NCBI GenBank assembly: GCA_947623455.1 | Contig: OX392533.1 | Coordinates: forward strand, 31,432,229-31,496,228 | DNA from: Mimachlamys varia | Lineage: Eukaryota; Mollusca; Bivalvia; Pectinida; Pectinidae | DNA: 64,000 nt | Reading direction: 5' to 3' | Position numbers and translations under genes: made by a program | Part shown: positions 23,014-34,465 of the stretch, in pieces | How the letters are laid out: the number at the start of each line of letters is the position of its first letter | Numbering within the stretch: position 1 is the first letter of the stretch | Notes under the pieces: model-generated | What the model saw: only the letters and a program-made list of their open reading frames with translations | What the model was told of the DNA's origin: nothing | Database searches by the model: none

Positions 23014-23089
23014 GCGTCCAGACCGGGATTCGAACCCGGGACCTTCCGAACTCTAGACGGACAATCTACCAAATGAGATACCTGGTCGC
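23014..23089 (-). repeat. tRNA-like sequence T4 (satellite module)
   Basis: Counterpart of T2. The ends GCGACCAG and CTGGACGC on the minus strand pair over 7 of 8 positions, and the T arm is perfect. It is the best tRNA-like fold of the four. Confidence 0.65.
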
Positions 23090-23120
23090 CGATGATCAAC
23101 CTAGTTCAGTTCCGCTACAA

Positions 23121-23662
23121 CAGCATCGAACAACTCAAAACAAATAACGGCATCGAACTACTCAAAACAAATAACAGCATCGAACTACTCAAAACAAATA
23201 ACAGCATCGAACTACTCAAAACAAATAACAGCATCAAACAACTCAAAACAAATAACGGCATCGAACTACTCAAAACAAATAACGGCATCGAACTACTCAA
23301 AACAAATAACGGCATCGAACAACTCAAAACAAATAACGGCATCGAACAACTCAAAACAAATAACAGCATCGAACAACTCAAAACAAATAACGGCATCGAA
23401 CAACTCAAAACAAATAACAGCATCGAACTACTCAAAACAAATAACAGCATCGAACTACTCAAAACAAATAACGGCATCGAACTACTCAAAACAAATAACG
23501 GCATCGAACTACTGAAAACAAATAACGGCATCGAACTACTCAAAACAAATAACGGCATCGAACAACTCAAAACAAATAACGGCATCGAACAACTCAAAAC
23601 AAATAACGGCATCGAACTACTCAAAACAAATAACGGCATCGAACTACTCAAAACAAATAACA
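23121..23662 (+). repeat. 27-bp satellite, homogeneous block C
   Basis: About 20 units of the same type as block B. The array ends at AACAATCACACACACC. Confidence 0.95.
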
Positions 23663-24069
23663 ATCACACACACCTAACAAGACACAACCACGCACACCTG
23701 GTATAACATAATCAGCTGCGCATACTTCTGGACAAACAAAGAGCCACAAATCCTGGCGCAATCCCCGCGATATGTTGTATCCCGGAAAAGCGATTTTGCG
23801 ATGTTTTGTTTTGCCCTGGAAAACAATTTTGTATTTCTAAGTGTTTGTTTCTCCCATTGAAATAGATCGAAGCCGATAGCAAATTTCACAATAAGAGCAC
23901 TAGCCTAATTTTGTAAAATGTTTAGTGAGATATGTGAAATGTATTTTGAACTGTGGCCTTAAAAACCCAGAAAACAATAATTTTGTTCTTATTCTGTTCA
24001 CTAGACATTTTATTTAAATGGGGCTATAAATATAACTTTGATCTTTTATATGATAACTTTGAGGTTAGG
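23663..24069. other. Non-coding, nothing recognised
   Basis: No feature could be supported. Confidence 0.4.
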
Positions 24070-24255
24070 TCATTTATTGTTATATGATATGAGAAATAGT
24101 GAGGGATCAATGACATCACCTTGGCAAATCCCCTTCGTTGTACAGAAACTAACGGTTTTTAAGTTATTGTATTCCATCACTTGACCTTTCACCATTTTAC
24201 CAAAACAAACATAATAAGGGACATCTACAACCAATGACCAACCCACAAACAAAAT
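24070..24255 (-). pseudogene. Short RT-like relic
   Basis: The minus-strand frame contains GICQGDVIDPSLFLISYNN, which resembles the non-LTR RT motif G(V/I)xQGxxLSPxLFxxxIND. Only about 60 codons remain and no YADD block is seen. A chance match is possible. Confidence 0.4.
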
Positions 24256-25876
24256 ATCATAGCAATCAAGTAAGGGTGTTTAAAGATAGTGATCGGACAA
24301 AGCATTACCACCATCTTACCGGAGCCCAAAATAATACCCTCTGCGAACGTCTTTCGCGGTTAATATAAAGAGTCGTACACATTCCGTGACATGAAATAAC
24401 GTTTGAAACCGCATGACGAATTAAAACCATACGCACCACGCGTAAAAACGCACAAACTATTTGACGGATGAAAACCTCACAAAGGTGTATATCATTTTAT
24501 CATTCCGAACCACGCATGAAAACCGTAAACACCTTACGACAACGAAAAGCATGATATTCCACAAGTGCTGTCAGACACCGCACAACAAAATGAGTAGGAT
24601 GACGTACTATTAAGATCGAACGAAGCACTACACAGCACATTTATGTACCTTTCGGCATAATGCAACGCAAGGCGCATAACACCGATATTTTCGCTCGACG
24701 CCCACCATCTAATAGACTGTATGACGCATAATAAACAATCGCGCTGCAAGGCGGTAATCATCATTACACGAGTACATTTGTACATGGCAGCAGCTTTCAG
24801 ACGAGATGGGTATATGCGATTTGAGTGGTTTTACTTGCAATATTAAAATCAAAGGAAGAACAGTTATCAACATAAGGTGCAATGCTTTTATTTTTTGTCA
24901 ATAAACATTCTAGATGAGAAAAAATATAGATTATGATAATTTATGGCGACCTTGGAATGCATTTTAAACCATTTCCTGTCATGGAAAGACATACCATTTG
25001 ACGCGTTAAGTTTAAAAATTAACTAGTTATAATTGGTTGAGGTCGATTTTACTAACTGTTGTTCTTACCGAACTTTGAATTCTGTAAAATATCATGACCT
25101 ACAAGATAGGTCTATATATACGTCTAATTAGTATGTCTCTTTGGCCATGAACTGTGTCTGCCAGCTTCCCACACAACGTAGGAGTCAGTTCAAATGAAAA
25201 TACACCCCCTTAATGATAGGGGTCAGATGTAGGTCCTTGATTAATAAAGCGTACAGTTCTGCTAACAGATATATATGCGTTTCGATGCGAGAGCTGTCAT
25301 TATATCGCCACGACAGTAATTGTCTGGCTTCTTTCGTCTGGATATTGAAATTTTTGCCAATATTTCGCCTACAAGGTTTTGACAACTCATCAGTTATCAT
25401 ATTATAGGCACTAACAGAGATACGCAGTTCCCTAAGGTACTTTCATTAGAACGCGTTTTTTATTTCATCAGTATAAAAAGATTGAATGGCCAAGTTTGCT
25501 TTTCAATTTTATACCGGAATGAACATCAATCCTATCTTTACATTCCTAAAGGCCCAATATACGTAACCTCAGGACATTTTTCATGATTCTGAAAAAAAAT
25601 GAAAACAAATCCAGTTGATAACCATGCAAAAAGAAGCCTAACACGAAGTAAACCTGAGTGGTAACAAACAAGAAACTCTTGACAGAAAAATACAAAGAAT
25701 TGAAAATAATTCAGGTGGTGCTCACTTCAACAACAAGCCGAAGTTAGAAGACAGTTCAAAATGGACACGTGTTTACAAATACCGAGTTTCAACTGCTAAT
25801 GTACCGGTAACCGCGTAAGAACCCATCTTGGATATTGCTGATATCGGTTAATCCTGACTAAATATATACAATTAAT
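24256..25876. other. Non-coding, nothing recognised
   Basis: Short unrelated frames only. The end of the stretch (about 25865-25895) runs into the foldback family listed next. Confidence 0.4.
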
Positions 25877-26101
25877 ATAAGGATTGTATCATATTTTGAC
25901 TGCGTATACGGTAGTATGCCCGTAGTTGGCAACGAACATATTCAATATGGAGCGCTAACGCGCACCATCGAATATGTTCGTAGACAACTGCGTGCATCCG
26001 ACCGTATACGCAGTACGAACATATTCTATGGTGCGCGTTAGCGCTCCATGTTGAATATGTTTGTTGCCAACTACGGGCATACTACCGTACACGCAGTCAA
26101 G
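25877..26101. repeat. Large inverted repeat (~85-bp arms)
   Basis: The left arm runs from about 25897 (TGACTGCGTATACGGTAGTA) to 25982. The right arm, about 26013-26101, is its reverse complement with a few differences. The ~30-base spacer holds further shorter complementary pieces (GTATACG repeats). The entry ATAAGGATTGTATCATATTT (25877-) resembles the end of the foldback at 28379, so both belong to one family. Confidence 0.85.
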
Positions 26102-26220
26102 ATACAAAGATACATAGATTTATTCTGACAGCATACATAAAACAAATATATGTATAGGATTTACATCCTATGATTGTCAGCTCGTAATAAAGTTACTGAA
26201 ATAATAAATAATGATTTAGT

Positions 26221-27214
26221 TCACAGCTTGATTTTCTCTTTGAAACAGTACTTTTGTGGTTGATTTTTCCAATGTTCATCCAATTTATATTCGAATTGTA
26301 TTATTGATACAGCATTTACAACTTCAAATGGCAGACCATTCCACATATCCACAGTTCTCTGCGTGAACGAATATTTTTTTAACATCTAGTCTTGAGAATT
26401 TTTTATGTATTTTAAAGTTATGTCCACGAGTGGTCGGCCCTACATTAACGGAGAACAATTCTGCAACTTCCTCGTCATATTTTCCAGAGATGATTTTATA
26501 GACCTCAATCATGTCTCCACGAGACCGTCTATATGCTAACGTTGGTAGTGACAGTTTTTGCAGACATTCAGAATACGAAAGATTTGACAGACCAGGAACT
26601 TGTTTTGTTGCTCGACGTTGGACATTTTCTATTGTTTCAATATGTTTCCACAGATGAGGACACCAGACTTGGACCGCATACTCGATGTGGGGTCTTACTA
26701 AAGCCGTGTATAACATTTTAAAACTGTATGGGTTCATGTACTCCATTGTCCTCCGTAATACTCCCATGATCGAATTTGCTTTGTTAACCTTTTCGCAGAT
26801 ATGTTTATCGAAAGTAAGTTTATTATCTATGGTGACCCCGATATCCTTTTCTGAGTCAACAAATGTTAAGTGTTGAGCACTTTCTTTCAGTTGGTAGTTA
26901 TAGGGATCCATATTTGTATATCCGACACGCATCATTTTGTATTTTTCTGGATGGAATCGTAGTTTCCAAGTTTCTGACCATTTGTTTAACGAAAATATAT
27001 CTTTCTGAAGAAGTTTACAATCCTGTTCATCATTAATGGCTCTAAATGCTTTCGTGTCGTCAGCAAAAAGATAAGTTCCAATTCCATTGCTCTTTACGTC
27101 TGGCAAATCGTTTATATATAATACAAATAGGAGTGGTCCCAACACAGATCCTTGTGATACTCCGCTTTTTACTGGATTCCAATGTGATGTTTCACCGTTT
27201 ACTACGACTGATGA
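26221..27214 (-). pseudogene. Non-LTR retrotransposon reverse transcriptase, 5'-truncated
   Basis: The minus-strand frame from about 27214 reads through SGVSQGSVLGPLLFVLYIND (RT palm), YLFADDTKAF (catalytic FADD) and the thumb and C-terminal part (GVTIDNKLTFDKHI; HIEYAVQVWCPHL). The main open part is 27145-26324. An A-run near 26380 shifts the frame, and the expected C-terminal region goes on in the neighbouring frame to a TGA at 26221-26223. The endonuclease and the RT start are missing; at the 5' side the sequence ends at a foldback element. It is a Jockey/CR1-like type of LINE, and the clade is not resolved. Inactive. Confidence 0.9.
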
Positions 27215-28390
27215 GGTACAATACTTATATTTACGTCATTATTAATTTTCAAGTGTTATACGAAGGAAAACATTCGAAGCGGGTTGCTACGATGGTAACT
27301 ACGACGGCTGTGGTTGCTAAGATAGTATAGTCCCACTGAATCTTCATCGATATATTAGTAAATACACAGTGAACAATACTATTTCTTATTACATTCTATA
27401 ACATCATTTGTAAGTTTGGTATTAAATAATATATCTAGCACTTCGAATGTAATCATAACGGTCGTTGTTTACACGAATTGACACAGCGATCTGGTTTTGA
27501 CGCTGTCCGACGTCGGACGTCACAACTTCAGGGCGCCGCCATGTTTGCATTACCGTAAAAAAATCGAATGCGAATGATTGGAATCAAAAGTTTTCCAGAA
27601 AAACAATTATTGTATAATCCGACGAAATGTATTCCATATAATATTATGTTCCATGTTTCAAAATCTTGAAGGAACAAAACAATGGCCGTCAGTGCATAAA
27701 TATTGTTCTGAAGCGTGAACGACGCAATATTTGAATCCGCCGGGCCTTTTTTTCATTGCGTTTGCGCTAGTATATTAACACCTCTCCCTTCTTGAGCTTA
27801 GTAAACTCTGATTGCGAATATTTTAGCGTATACGCAAAGAAAAAGGCTCGGCGGGTAGTTATTTGTTCAAATATGGCGTCGTTCACGCTCCAGAACAATT
27901 ACTATTCACTGACGGTCATTGTTTGGTTCCTTCAAGATATTGAAACATGGAACATATATGGATTACATTTCGTCTGATTATATAATAAATGGTTTCTGGC
28001 AAACCTTTGATTCCAATTATACGCATTCGAAATTCTAGTGACGGTAACGCAAACATGGCGGCGCCCTGCAGTTGTGACGTCCGACGTCGGACCGCTTCAC
28101 AACCAGATCACTGTGTCAATGCCTGTACATAACGATAATAAATAAAGAAATGCATTCGAAGTGTTAGTAATATTAATATATTTAATAGCAAATTTACATA
28201 TGATGTAATGACGAAAAATAGTGTTGTTCACTGTGTATTTTCTAAACTTACCAATACATCGATAAAGATTCAATGGGTCTATATTATCTTACATTGTAGC
28301 AACCACGATCATCGTAGTTGCCATCGTAGCAACCCGCTTCGAATGTGTTTTTCTTCGTATACTACTTAATAATGATGTAAATATAAGGAT
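27212..28390. mobile_element. Giant foldback element, ~550-bp arms
   Basis: 27228-27780 and 27810-28390 are reverse complements with roughly 80-85% identity by eye. Matched landmarks are CATTCGAAGCGGGTTGCTAC (27270 and, inverted, 28345), ATACACAGTGAACAA, CCGACGTCGGACGTCACAAC (27505; 28080), GGGCGCCGCCATGTTTGC, and GAGCGTGAACGACG near the loop. It encodes no protein. The outer end (TATATTTACGTCATTATTAA) continues into the family seen at 25877 and 28379. This is a non-autonomous foldback DNA element or an old inverted duplication. Confidence 0.8.
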
Positions 28391-28452
28391 TTTACCTCAT
28401 TTTGACTGCGAATACTACCATATACGCAGTCAAAATGAGGTACAAACCTTAT
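28379..28452. repeat. Hairpin end of foldback family
   Basis: TTTTACCTCATTTTGACTGC (from 28389) is followed after ~14 bases by its reverse complement GCAGTCAAAATGAGGTA, flanked by AAGG/CCTT. The same TTTTGACTGCG motif begins the inverted repeat at 25897. Confidence 0.85.
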
Positions 28453-29193
28453 ATAACCGCAGTCAGAGTTTACTAATCACAAAAAAGGAAAGGTGTAGAT
28501 ATAAAGTTACAATGTATTAGGCTTGATTTTCGCGTAACGTATACTGGGCCTTTTACTTAGTATTGGCTAAGGGCCTATCGGACGTACACTGCGCTACCTT
28601 AGGGGGTTAATTAACAATTGTTCAAACAAGCTTTTTACTGCACTGAATGCTTCATGGTTTCCTTATTTCTAGCAAAACATGAAGGAACCGTGTTTGAATT
28701 TGACTTAAAATAAACAAATAAATATATTTACAAATAACTTCCTTAAGATGGCAATCTGTACGTCCAATAGTCCTTAAATACAGATCTACATTCTCTTATT
28801 TTTCCAATATTGAAGCGTTTATGTCGACAGAGTCCATGGATTGCATAACCCTATCAAACTGTTTGATTCTAAGACTCGTCTCGTGCTATTCGAGTCGGAT
28901 GAAAAAACCCCATTTAAACGGCACTGACGCAATTGCAATCACACCAATATGAAAACGTCTTTGGTGTCTTTCATAGAAGAACTTGCAGCGGATATGTAAA
29001 TATGTTGGTGTTACGTAACCAGTACACATGCAGTTCTTAATACATGTAAGTATACATGCTGTATCACTATAGCTCAAGGGGAGTTTTTCATCGATAAACA
29101 GGCGGTTACTTCGTCAATATATGTACGGATTTTTCAAAAGTAAGGTTGTTTTACGTAATTAGGACACGTAAACGTGTGTTTCCTGCAATCTGA
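28453..29193. other. Non-coding, nothing recognised
   Basis: No frame or repeat that can be supported. Possible terminal repeats of the Tigger relic were looked for here and not found. Confidence 0.4.
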
Positions 29194-30523
29194 ATGAAAT
29201 GCATCTCCTTATACTTTTCCTGTTACATAAAGGATATGACAAACTCACAAAAAGCCTGCAGGTTGAACGTAAGATTTGAATCTGCTGCAGTCATTGCAGG
29301 ATTCGTAAGAGACGATCTGATTTGCTCACACATAGACACGGCACATACCACATGGTTCACTAAGGCAAGGACGAGATCCCTCGAAATCAGCAAACATCTA
29401 CCGCGCGACAATTTCACTGCATCATTCGGCTGGTTGTCAAGCTTGAAGGACAGGAATTCCATCATTTTCAAACGTCATTACGGAGGAAAGAAAGATGCCG
29501 ACACTGCGGTAGCTGAACAATGGACATCTACTGTACTGCCATACCTACTACAGAACTACGATACGGACGACATCTACAACGCTGATGGGACTGGACAGTA
29601 CTATCGAGCACTACCCGACGGAACTCTCGCCACAAAGTCAGACTCCGCCTGTGGAAGTGAGATGTCTAAGGACCGACTCAGCGTGCAGGTAACCAGCAAT
29701 ATGTCCGGAACTGACAAGCGACGACTACTGGTGACAGGAAAGAGCAAGCAACCCCCATGCTTCAGAGGAAGGTCACTCCCTGTTACATACACCATCACCA
29801 GCAACGCTAGATTGATGACCGACCTCTTGAAGTCCTTGCTAGCCAATCACAATGCTTACATGAAGAGAAAACGACGGAACAAACTGTTAGTGGTAGACAA
29901 CTGTCAAGCCTGTTAAGTGCATCCATCTACTGCAGCAGACAAGCTGAGCAACGTCACCCTTAAGTTCCTGCTAACGAACATTGCCTTTCACATCCAGCCC
30001 TGACGACATTCATCTACTGACAAAGCCTAGCAAACAGTAAGCCCTACCTCATCAGAAGTGTTCCGGAAAGGGAGGTTTCCGCCACCCTACCATGAAAGAC
30101 ACACCAGCACACGAGGAGCCTGCCCTACCTATACTGCCACATTTGATGAGTACGTCCAAGTCGACTCTGATCTTGAAGCCGATGGCACTTCACCTACTCA
30201 AGACATCTGTGATGCTATCCTCTCGGAAAACTCAAGAAAAGCTACAAACGGCGATGACAATGGTGATAACGATGACAACAGTACCGTATTACCCGTTTTA
30301 AGCAGCTGACGTCAGTAAGAGTCTTGCATTCGTCAGACGTTGGATGGAGGAAAACAACTGATCTGATTTCACGACCCTATATGATCTGGAAGATGCTGTA
30401 GATTCCTTTTCATGTAAATTGAGCTTTCCTACTGTTAAGTGTTTAGTAGACAATACTAAACAAGTAGACCGGGTGTTAAAGATACTGGATCTTTTTTTAT
30501 ATGAACTTCTATACGATAAGTGA
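29194..30523 (+). pseudogene. Tigger/pogo-type (Tc1/mariner) transposase relic
   Basis: The frame 29194-29916 gives a CENP-B-type HTH remnant (FTASFGWLSSLKDRNSIIFK) and then the DDE core: EQWTSTVLPYLLQNYDTDDI, YNADGTGQYY (the catalytic D is kept, but the usual E after it is G), and LLVVDNCQAC followed by a stop where the family has a D-N-x-x-x-H site. Homology continues past the stop to about 30000 (KLSNVTLKFL). It continues again from 30058 as the acidic C-terminal tail (GACPTYTATFDEYVQVDSDL; NGDDNGDNDDNS), and ends after one more stop at TGA 30521-30523. At least two stops and a lost third catalytic region make it inactive. Confidence 0.9.
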
Positions 30524-30654
30524 TTACTAGACATAATTATATACATGTCGTGCATGCGTTAAAGATGTACAAAACATGAACTTTTTATGTGAAAAGATCG
30601 TTTGATTAATGATAGTTACTACTCCTCCCTGTTAGACGCTCCTCGTAATTGGAG

Positions 30655-30785
30655 TAGACGGAGTAGTTCATCCGTTTTCAGTATATATGACCGGGAAGGC
30701 TGTTCTATTGGGGGCCTTCGGCAGTATACTACAGTGTGGGAGCACTTTAAATCGGCAAAAGATCCGGACTATCGAAAGAAGGATT
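30655..30785 (+). repeat. Dispersed repeat R3, copy 1
   Basis: The stretch includes GTAGTTCATCCG, GGCAGTATACTACAGTGTGG and CACTTTAAATCGGCAAAAG ending ATCCGGACTATC. The second half recurs inverted at 38105-38200, and a weaker copy lies at 63140-63300. Its class is unknown. Confidence 0.65.
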
Positions 30786-31479
30786 GTCAAATCCTACCGT
30801 ACGTATGCGGAGAGTGACACAGCGACAATTTCGAACTTTATTTCAATCAAATTGCGTTTCCTACCGTAAACGCCACTTGAATTACTTTATCAATACACAT
30901 ATGGCATCTTTATTTCATCACATAACGGACCTATCTTATCATGTCATACGAATTTGCTATCAATATGGTAAACCGTATTACACAAGTGTAACAAAACCTA
31001 ATGGTGTTGTGATTGGTCAAAACCGTGAGACTATATTCCTCCCCACCACTCCAGACACAACTGTTATTTGTGATACCATATGATACATTTACAGTTATCA
31101 TAAGTTGATTTAGAATAATGTTTCTTTTATACATGTTTCATTGCAATCTAACTATCAGTTACTGAAAAAATAATATTGGAGTAATTTACAATATGTATAC
31201 TGCGCGGAAAGACAATTTTTTTAGTTTTTACCTATATACTTACGTTTTTGTTAATTACCAGTATATTGTATGAATGTTATGTAACGTAAAAAGAACAATC
31301 TTGCATGATTATCCATATGGTATTACATTTCATCAACAATTTATTAATCTGACACCCGCCTAAATACTTGTTCCATATCAAATAATTGAACTTATTAAAT
31401 ATTTTCAATATGACATATTCAATGTGACATGGACACTCGTCTGCTATAAATCGTGTAATACCATTTCTATCACAATACT
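30786..31479. other. Non-coding, nothing recognised
   Basis: Short frames only. Confidence 0.4.
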
Positions 31480-31855
31480 GTGTTATTCCACTTGTACGAA
31501 TGTGCTGACAGTTGAATAAATATATGTTATATACCACTAGTGGTATATGACAGTCCGTAATTTTGATTGGTTGGGAAGTTTAACTTAGACCGGAAATCAC
31601 GTTCTTCTTTGCCACGTGCGATTGTTGACGTCGTCACCACTTGGCGGGAATATATACGAGATGACGTGTTCTCCCCAGAATACAACACTGTCACCTTAAT
31701 ATTATTGCGGTTGAAACTGGTCACAAGGCCCTTGGTTATTGGAAATGGAATTTATTTCGCTTTCGTTAATTATTTTCTAAACTTTTATTAACTCGAGTGA
31801 AATAAATTCCATATCCAACAACCACCCGTTGTGTAACCTCTATATATCATCATAA
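31480..31855. mobile_element. MITE M1, copy 2
   Basis: Shorter counterpart of 15732-16197. It starts with a perfect palindrome ATATACCACTAGTGGTATAT (about 31531-31550) and ends with GAAATAAATTCCATATCCAAC and AACCACCCGTTGTGTAA. The inner ACAAAAGACAC hairpin of copy 1 is absent. Confidence 0.75.
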
Positions 31856-33223
31856 CAAGGGTCATGTCTATAGACCAAAAGCGATACACGGAGTTATGCA
31901 TTATACTTCATTTATTTAAAGACGCAGCACATGTACCCGAAAGCTGAGTCGGTATTATACCACAATAGGTACGTAAAACTAAGGATTTGCAAAGGCGGAT
32001 GATATAGACGCGAAAGTGTTAATCTTACGTTAAAAAATGCCACGTGCGGAGACTAAGCTGAAATGTTTTACTGAGACAGATTTGCACTCAGTATGAATTT
32101 TGAAAAAAAGTAGCCGCTAGTGCGTCGACCTGTCAAGCAGCTGTTTCAGATTGAGGACAATCTGACATGTTATTACTTAAACTGTCTCTGATGGATAATT
32201 ATATGATCTACTAAGCGCAGGGCTACAAAGATAATGCAAATAATTTCAATTCCCAACAGCCTACTCTATATAAACGACTAAGCGATTTCATGGACAATCA
32301 CTCATGACCTGAAGGAAATCTGCCATGGTGGGAAAAGCGCACATTCTAAATGATCCATCGGTGTGAAAGTATTTAACACAAAATAGGGTCACTGCTCTGT
32401 CGGCTGTTGACGTGATGGAAAATGTCAACATAGTCTACAATATTCTTTTTAGGAGAAATATTTTCAATGTCCCAAGCTTGTTTTTTCCATCTCTGAGGGA
32501 AGTTCGTTGTAAAATTGTAATTGATTGAAACAATTAGTTACTGTTCAAACATACCTTTGTAAAAATTGATTAACCCAAGTTTTAAAAGGCAAAATGTTAG
32601 CGAATGAGAACATGTAAGGAATAAATACCAAAGTCAACTCGGCCCGAGTTCATCACTTCTTCAACATTTTCAAAACTTTGGAAAAAGAGTGGAAGGGAAA
32701 TAACTCCGTCATTATATTTATCAATCGTTATGCAGTCTAATGGAATATGTGCATGGGTTGTAAATTAATTTTCATCAAATGTTTACTAATCTGCCTTAAA
32801 TGCAAGGTAATCGGTGTTTTAGCACGCCTGTGCGGAGTGATAGCTCAAAGTATTCTGCAATTCCCAGCCGGAGCTTACTTTAACCATGTATTGTTTTCAT
32901 CAGATACATGTAGCTATATAGGCTACCGAGAAATCATTAAAAGGCGTGAAATTGTTGTTAATCGTGCATGCGTCTTCATTATAAACAAATTCGCATTATA
33001 ATCATAAAAAATAAGCCGTGACACATTTATCAAACAAAGCAAAAAAAAAACATAAATCATGCTATACTAGTTATGTTTGGAAAACAAAATATGTTCTTTT
33101 ATGTAGTTTCAAATAAAAACAATATATAGTCATTTATTTGAACGCATGAAAGCTTTGCTATGCTACCGCTTCCTCCTCTAATAATCTGATTCTTAATAAC
33201 TAAAATTGTTAATCTGTTAGTAA
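31856..33223. other. Non-coding, nothing recognised
   Basis: No coding frame or repeat that can be supported. Confidence 0.4.
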
Positions 33224-33545
33224 GATGACGTTACACACAGACATGTTGCACCTTTTCAATTTAGTAATCGATACAGTATACCGAAAAATTAATTAAGCTG
33301 CATCACCTAGCTGTTTCGTCGTCCAAGGAGTGGGAATCGAAATGTTCTTGACCATTGTACTGTAAAAATAATATAAGCAGGGTTAAATGCGTAAAATCCA
33401 TTTAATTCATTAATTTGGAAACAAATTAGGACTGTATAATTTCAAATCGTGTACTACGAAAATGTGTATATTAATGTACCGTGCCACTACTCGAATGAGA
33501 TAAATGTGGCTATGGATGCTCAGGCAGGTCGCAGGACTAAAACAC
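33224..33545 (+). repeat. Dispersed repeat family R1, copy 2 (long)
   Basis: It aligns with 34118-34465 over about 320 bases: CAATTTAGTAATCGATACAG, AGCTGTTTCGTC-CTCCAAGGA, CATTTAATTCATTAATTTGG, ATTTCAAATCGT-TACTACG and ATGTACCGTGCCAC. It is directly followed by an RT-like scrap (33566-33620). Confidence 0.75.
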
Positions 33546-33565
33546 TTTACGAACATCTCACACAA

Positions 33566-33620
33566 ATTTAACTGGAGTTCGACAAGGTTCCAAGTTGAGT
33601 AATGCCCTAAATAATTGAAA
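33566..33620 (+). pseudogene. RT scrap NLTGVRQGS, copy 1
   Basis: Seventeen codons read NLTGVRQGSKLSNALNN and then a stop. They resemble the RT motif GVRQGDxLSPxLF. The same scrap with similar downstream sequence (ATTTCAATATCTTTATTCAT) lies at 39545. It is too short to classify. Confidence 0.45.
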
Positions 33621-34117
33621 TTATCAACTTAAAATAGCGCAACTTTTGAATGCATTAGTGGATGGTCACCAAATCAATACCTGACCTGCATTTTATCATG
33701 ATGGATCAACAGACCAAATTAAATTTCAATATCTTTATTCATTCTATTTAATTGATGAGTAAATGTGCTGAAATATGGTTCCTTCTCTTGACATTTGAAT
33801 CTTTGGATAGAGACTCCATATCAATTTTCATGGTTTTAAACGTGTTCCACAGCCCAAAATATCGCTTTTTGAAATGACGGTTCGCCAGATTCTTCTAAGA
33901 GATGTGACCAGGATGGTTTTTCGTCAAACAGGAAACTTTTGGGGCATGCTGGGAAAAATCAATATTTTTGAAGCCTAGAACCTACAATCCCATATGAAAA
34001 TAGGTTTTCCCATATATATATAGATGCACACAACTGTTTCATCTCCAGAAGTATGAAAACAAACCAATATCTTTAAATGATATTGGACCTCTTCAAAGAC
34101 GAAGACTCAAATAAAAC

Positions 34118-34465
34118 CTTTATGACGTACCACACATTTGCTGCACCTTTTAAATTTAGTAATAGATACAGTATGCCGAATGAATAAAACGGCATCATAT
34201 AGCTGTTCGGTCCTCCAAGGACTCTTCGGTGATGCGAGGGGCCAATAGATTGGACTCCAATATTACTAAATTAATGTAGAAGCAGAAGGGTCAGGTGCGT
34301 AAAACCCCTTTAATTTATGAATTTAGAAGAAAAATTAAACTTGCTCCGCATAATTTCAAATCGTATACTACGAAAATGTATTTATTATGTACCGTGCCAC
34401 AACTCAAATGAGATAAACTGTGGCTATGGAGGCTCCAGCAAAACCCGGGGACTAAACATTCACCA
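34118..34465 (+). repeat. Dispersed repeat family R1, copy 3 (long)
   Basis: Direct copy of 33224-33545, about 890 bases downstream, with similar divergence along its length. Confidence 0.75.

Larger units (their letters stand above)
22744..23120 (+). repeat. Satellite-embedded module 2 with two tRNA-like sequences
   Basis: A near-identical copy of 21113-21477, about 1,632 bp downstream, with a short extra block (ACATTTGTAAGT) near 22940. The module and the satellite to its left therefore form a higher-order repeat of about 1.6 kb. Confidence 0.85.

Noticed and set aside
19943..23662. Regular short repeats resembling a CRISPR array
   Set aside because: Units are contiguous 27-mers with no unique spacers, the genome is eukaryotic and no cas genes exist.
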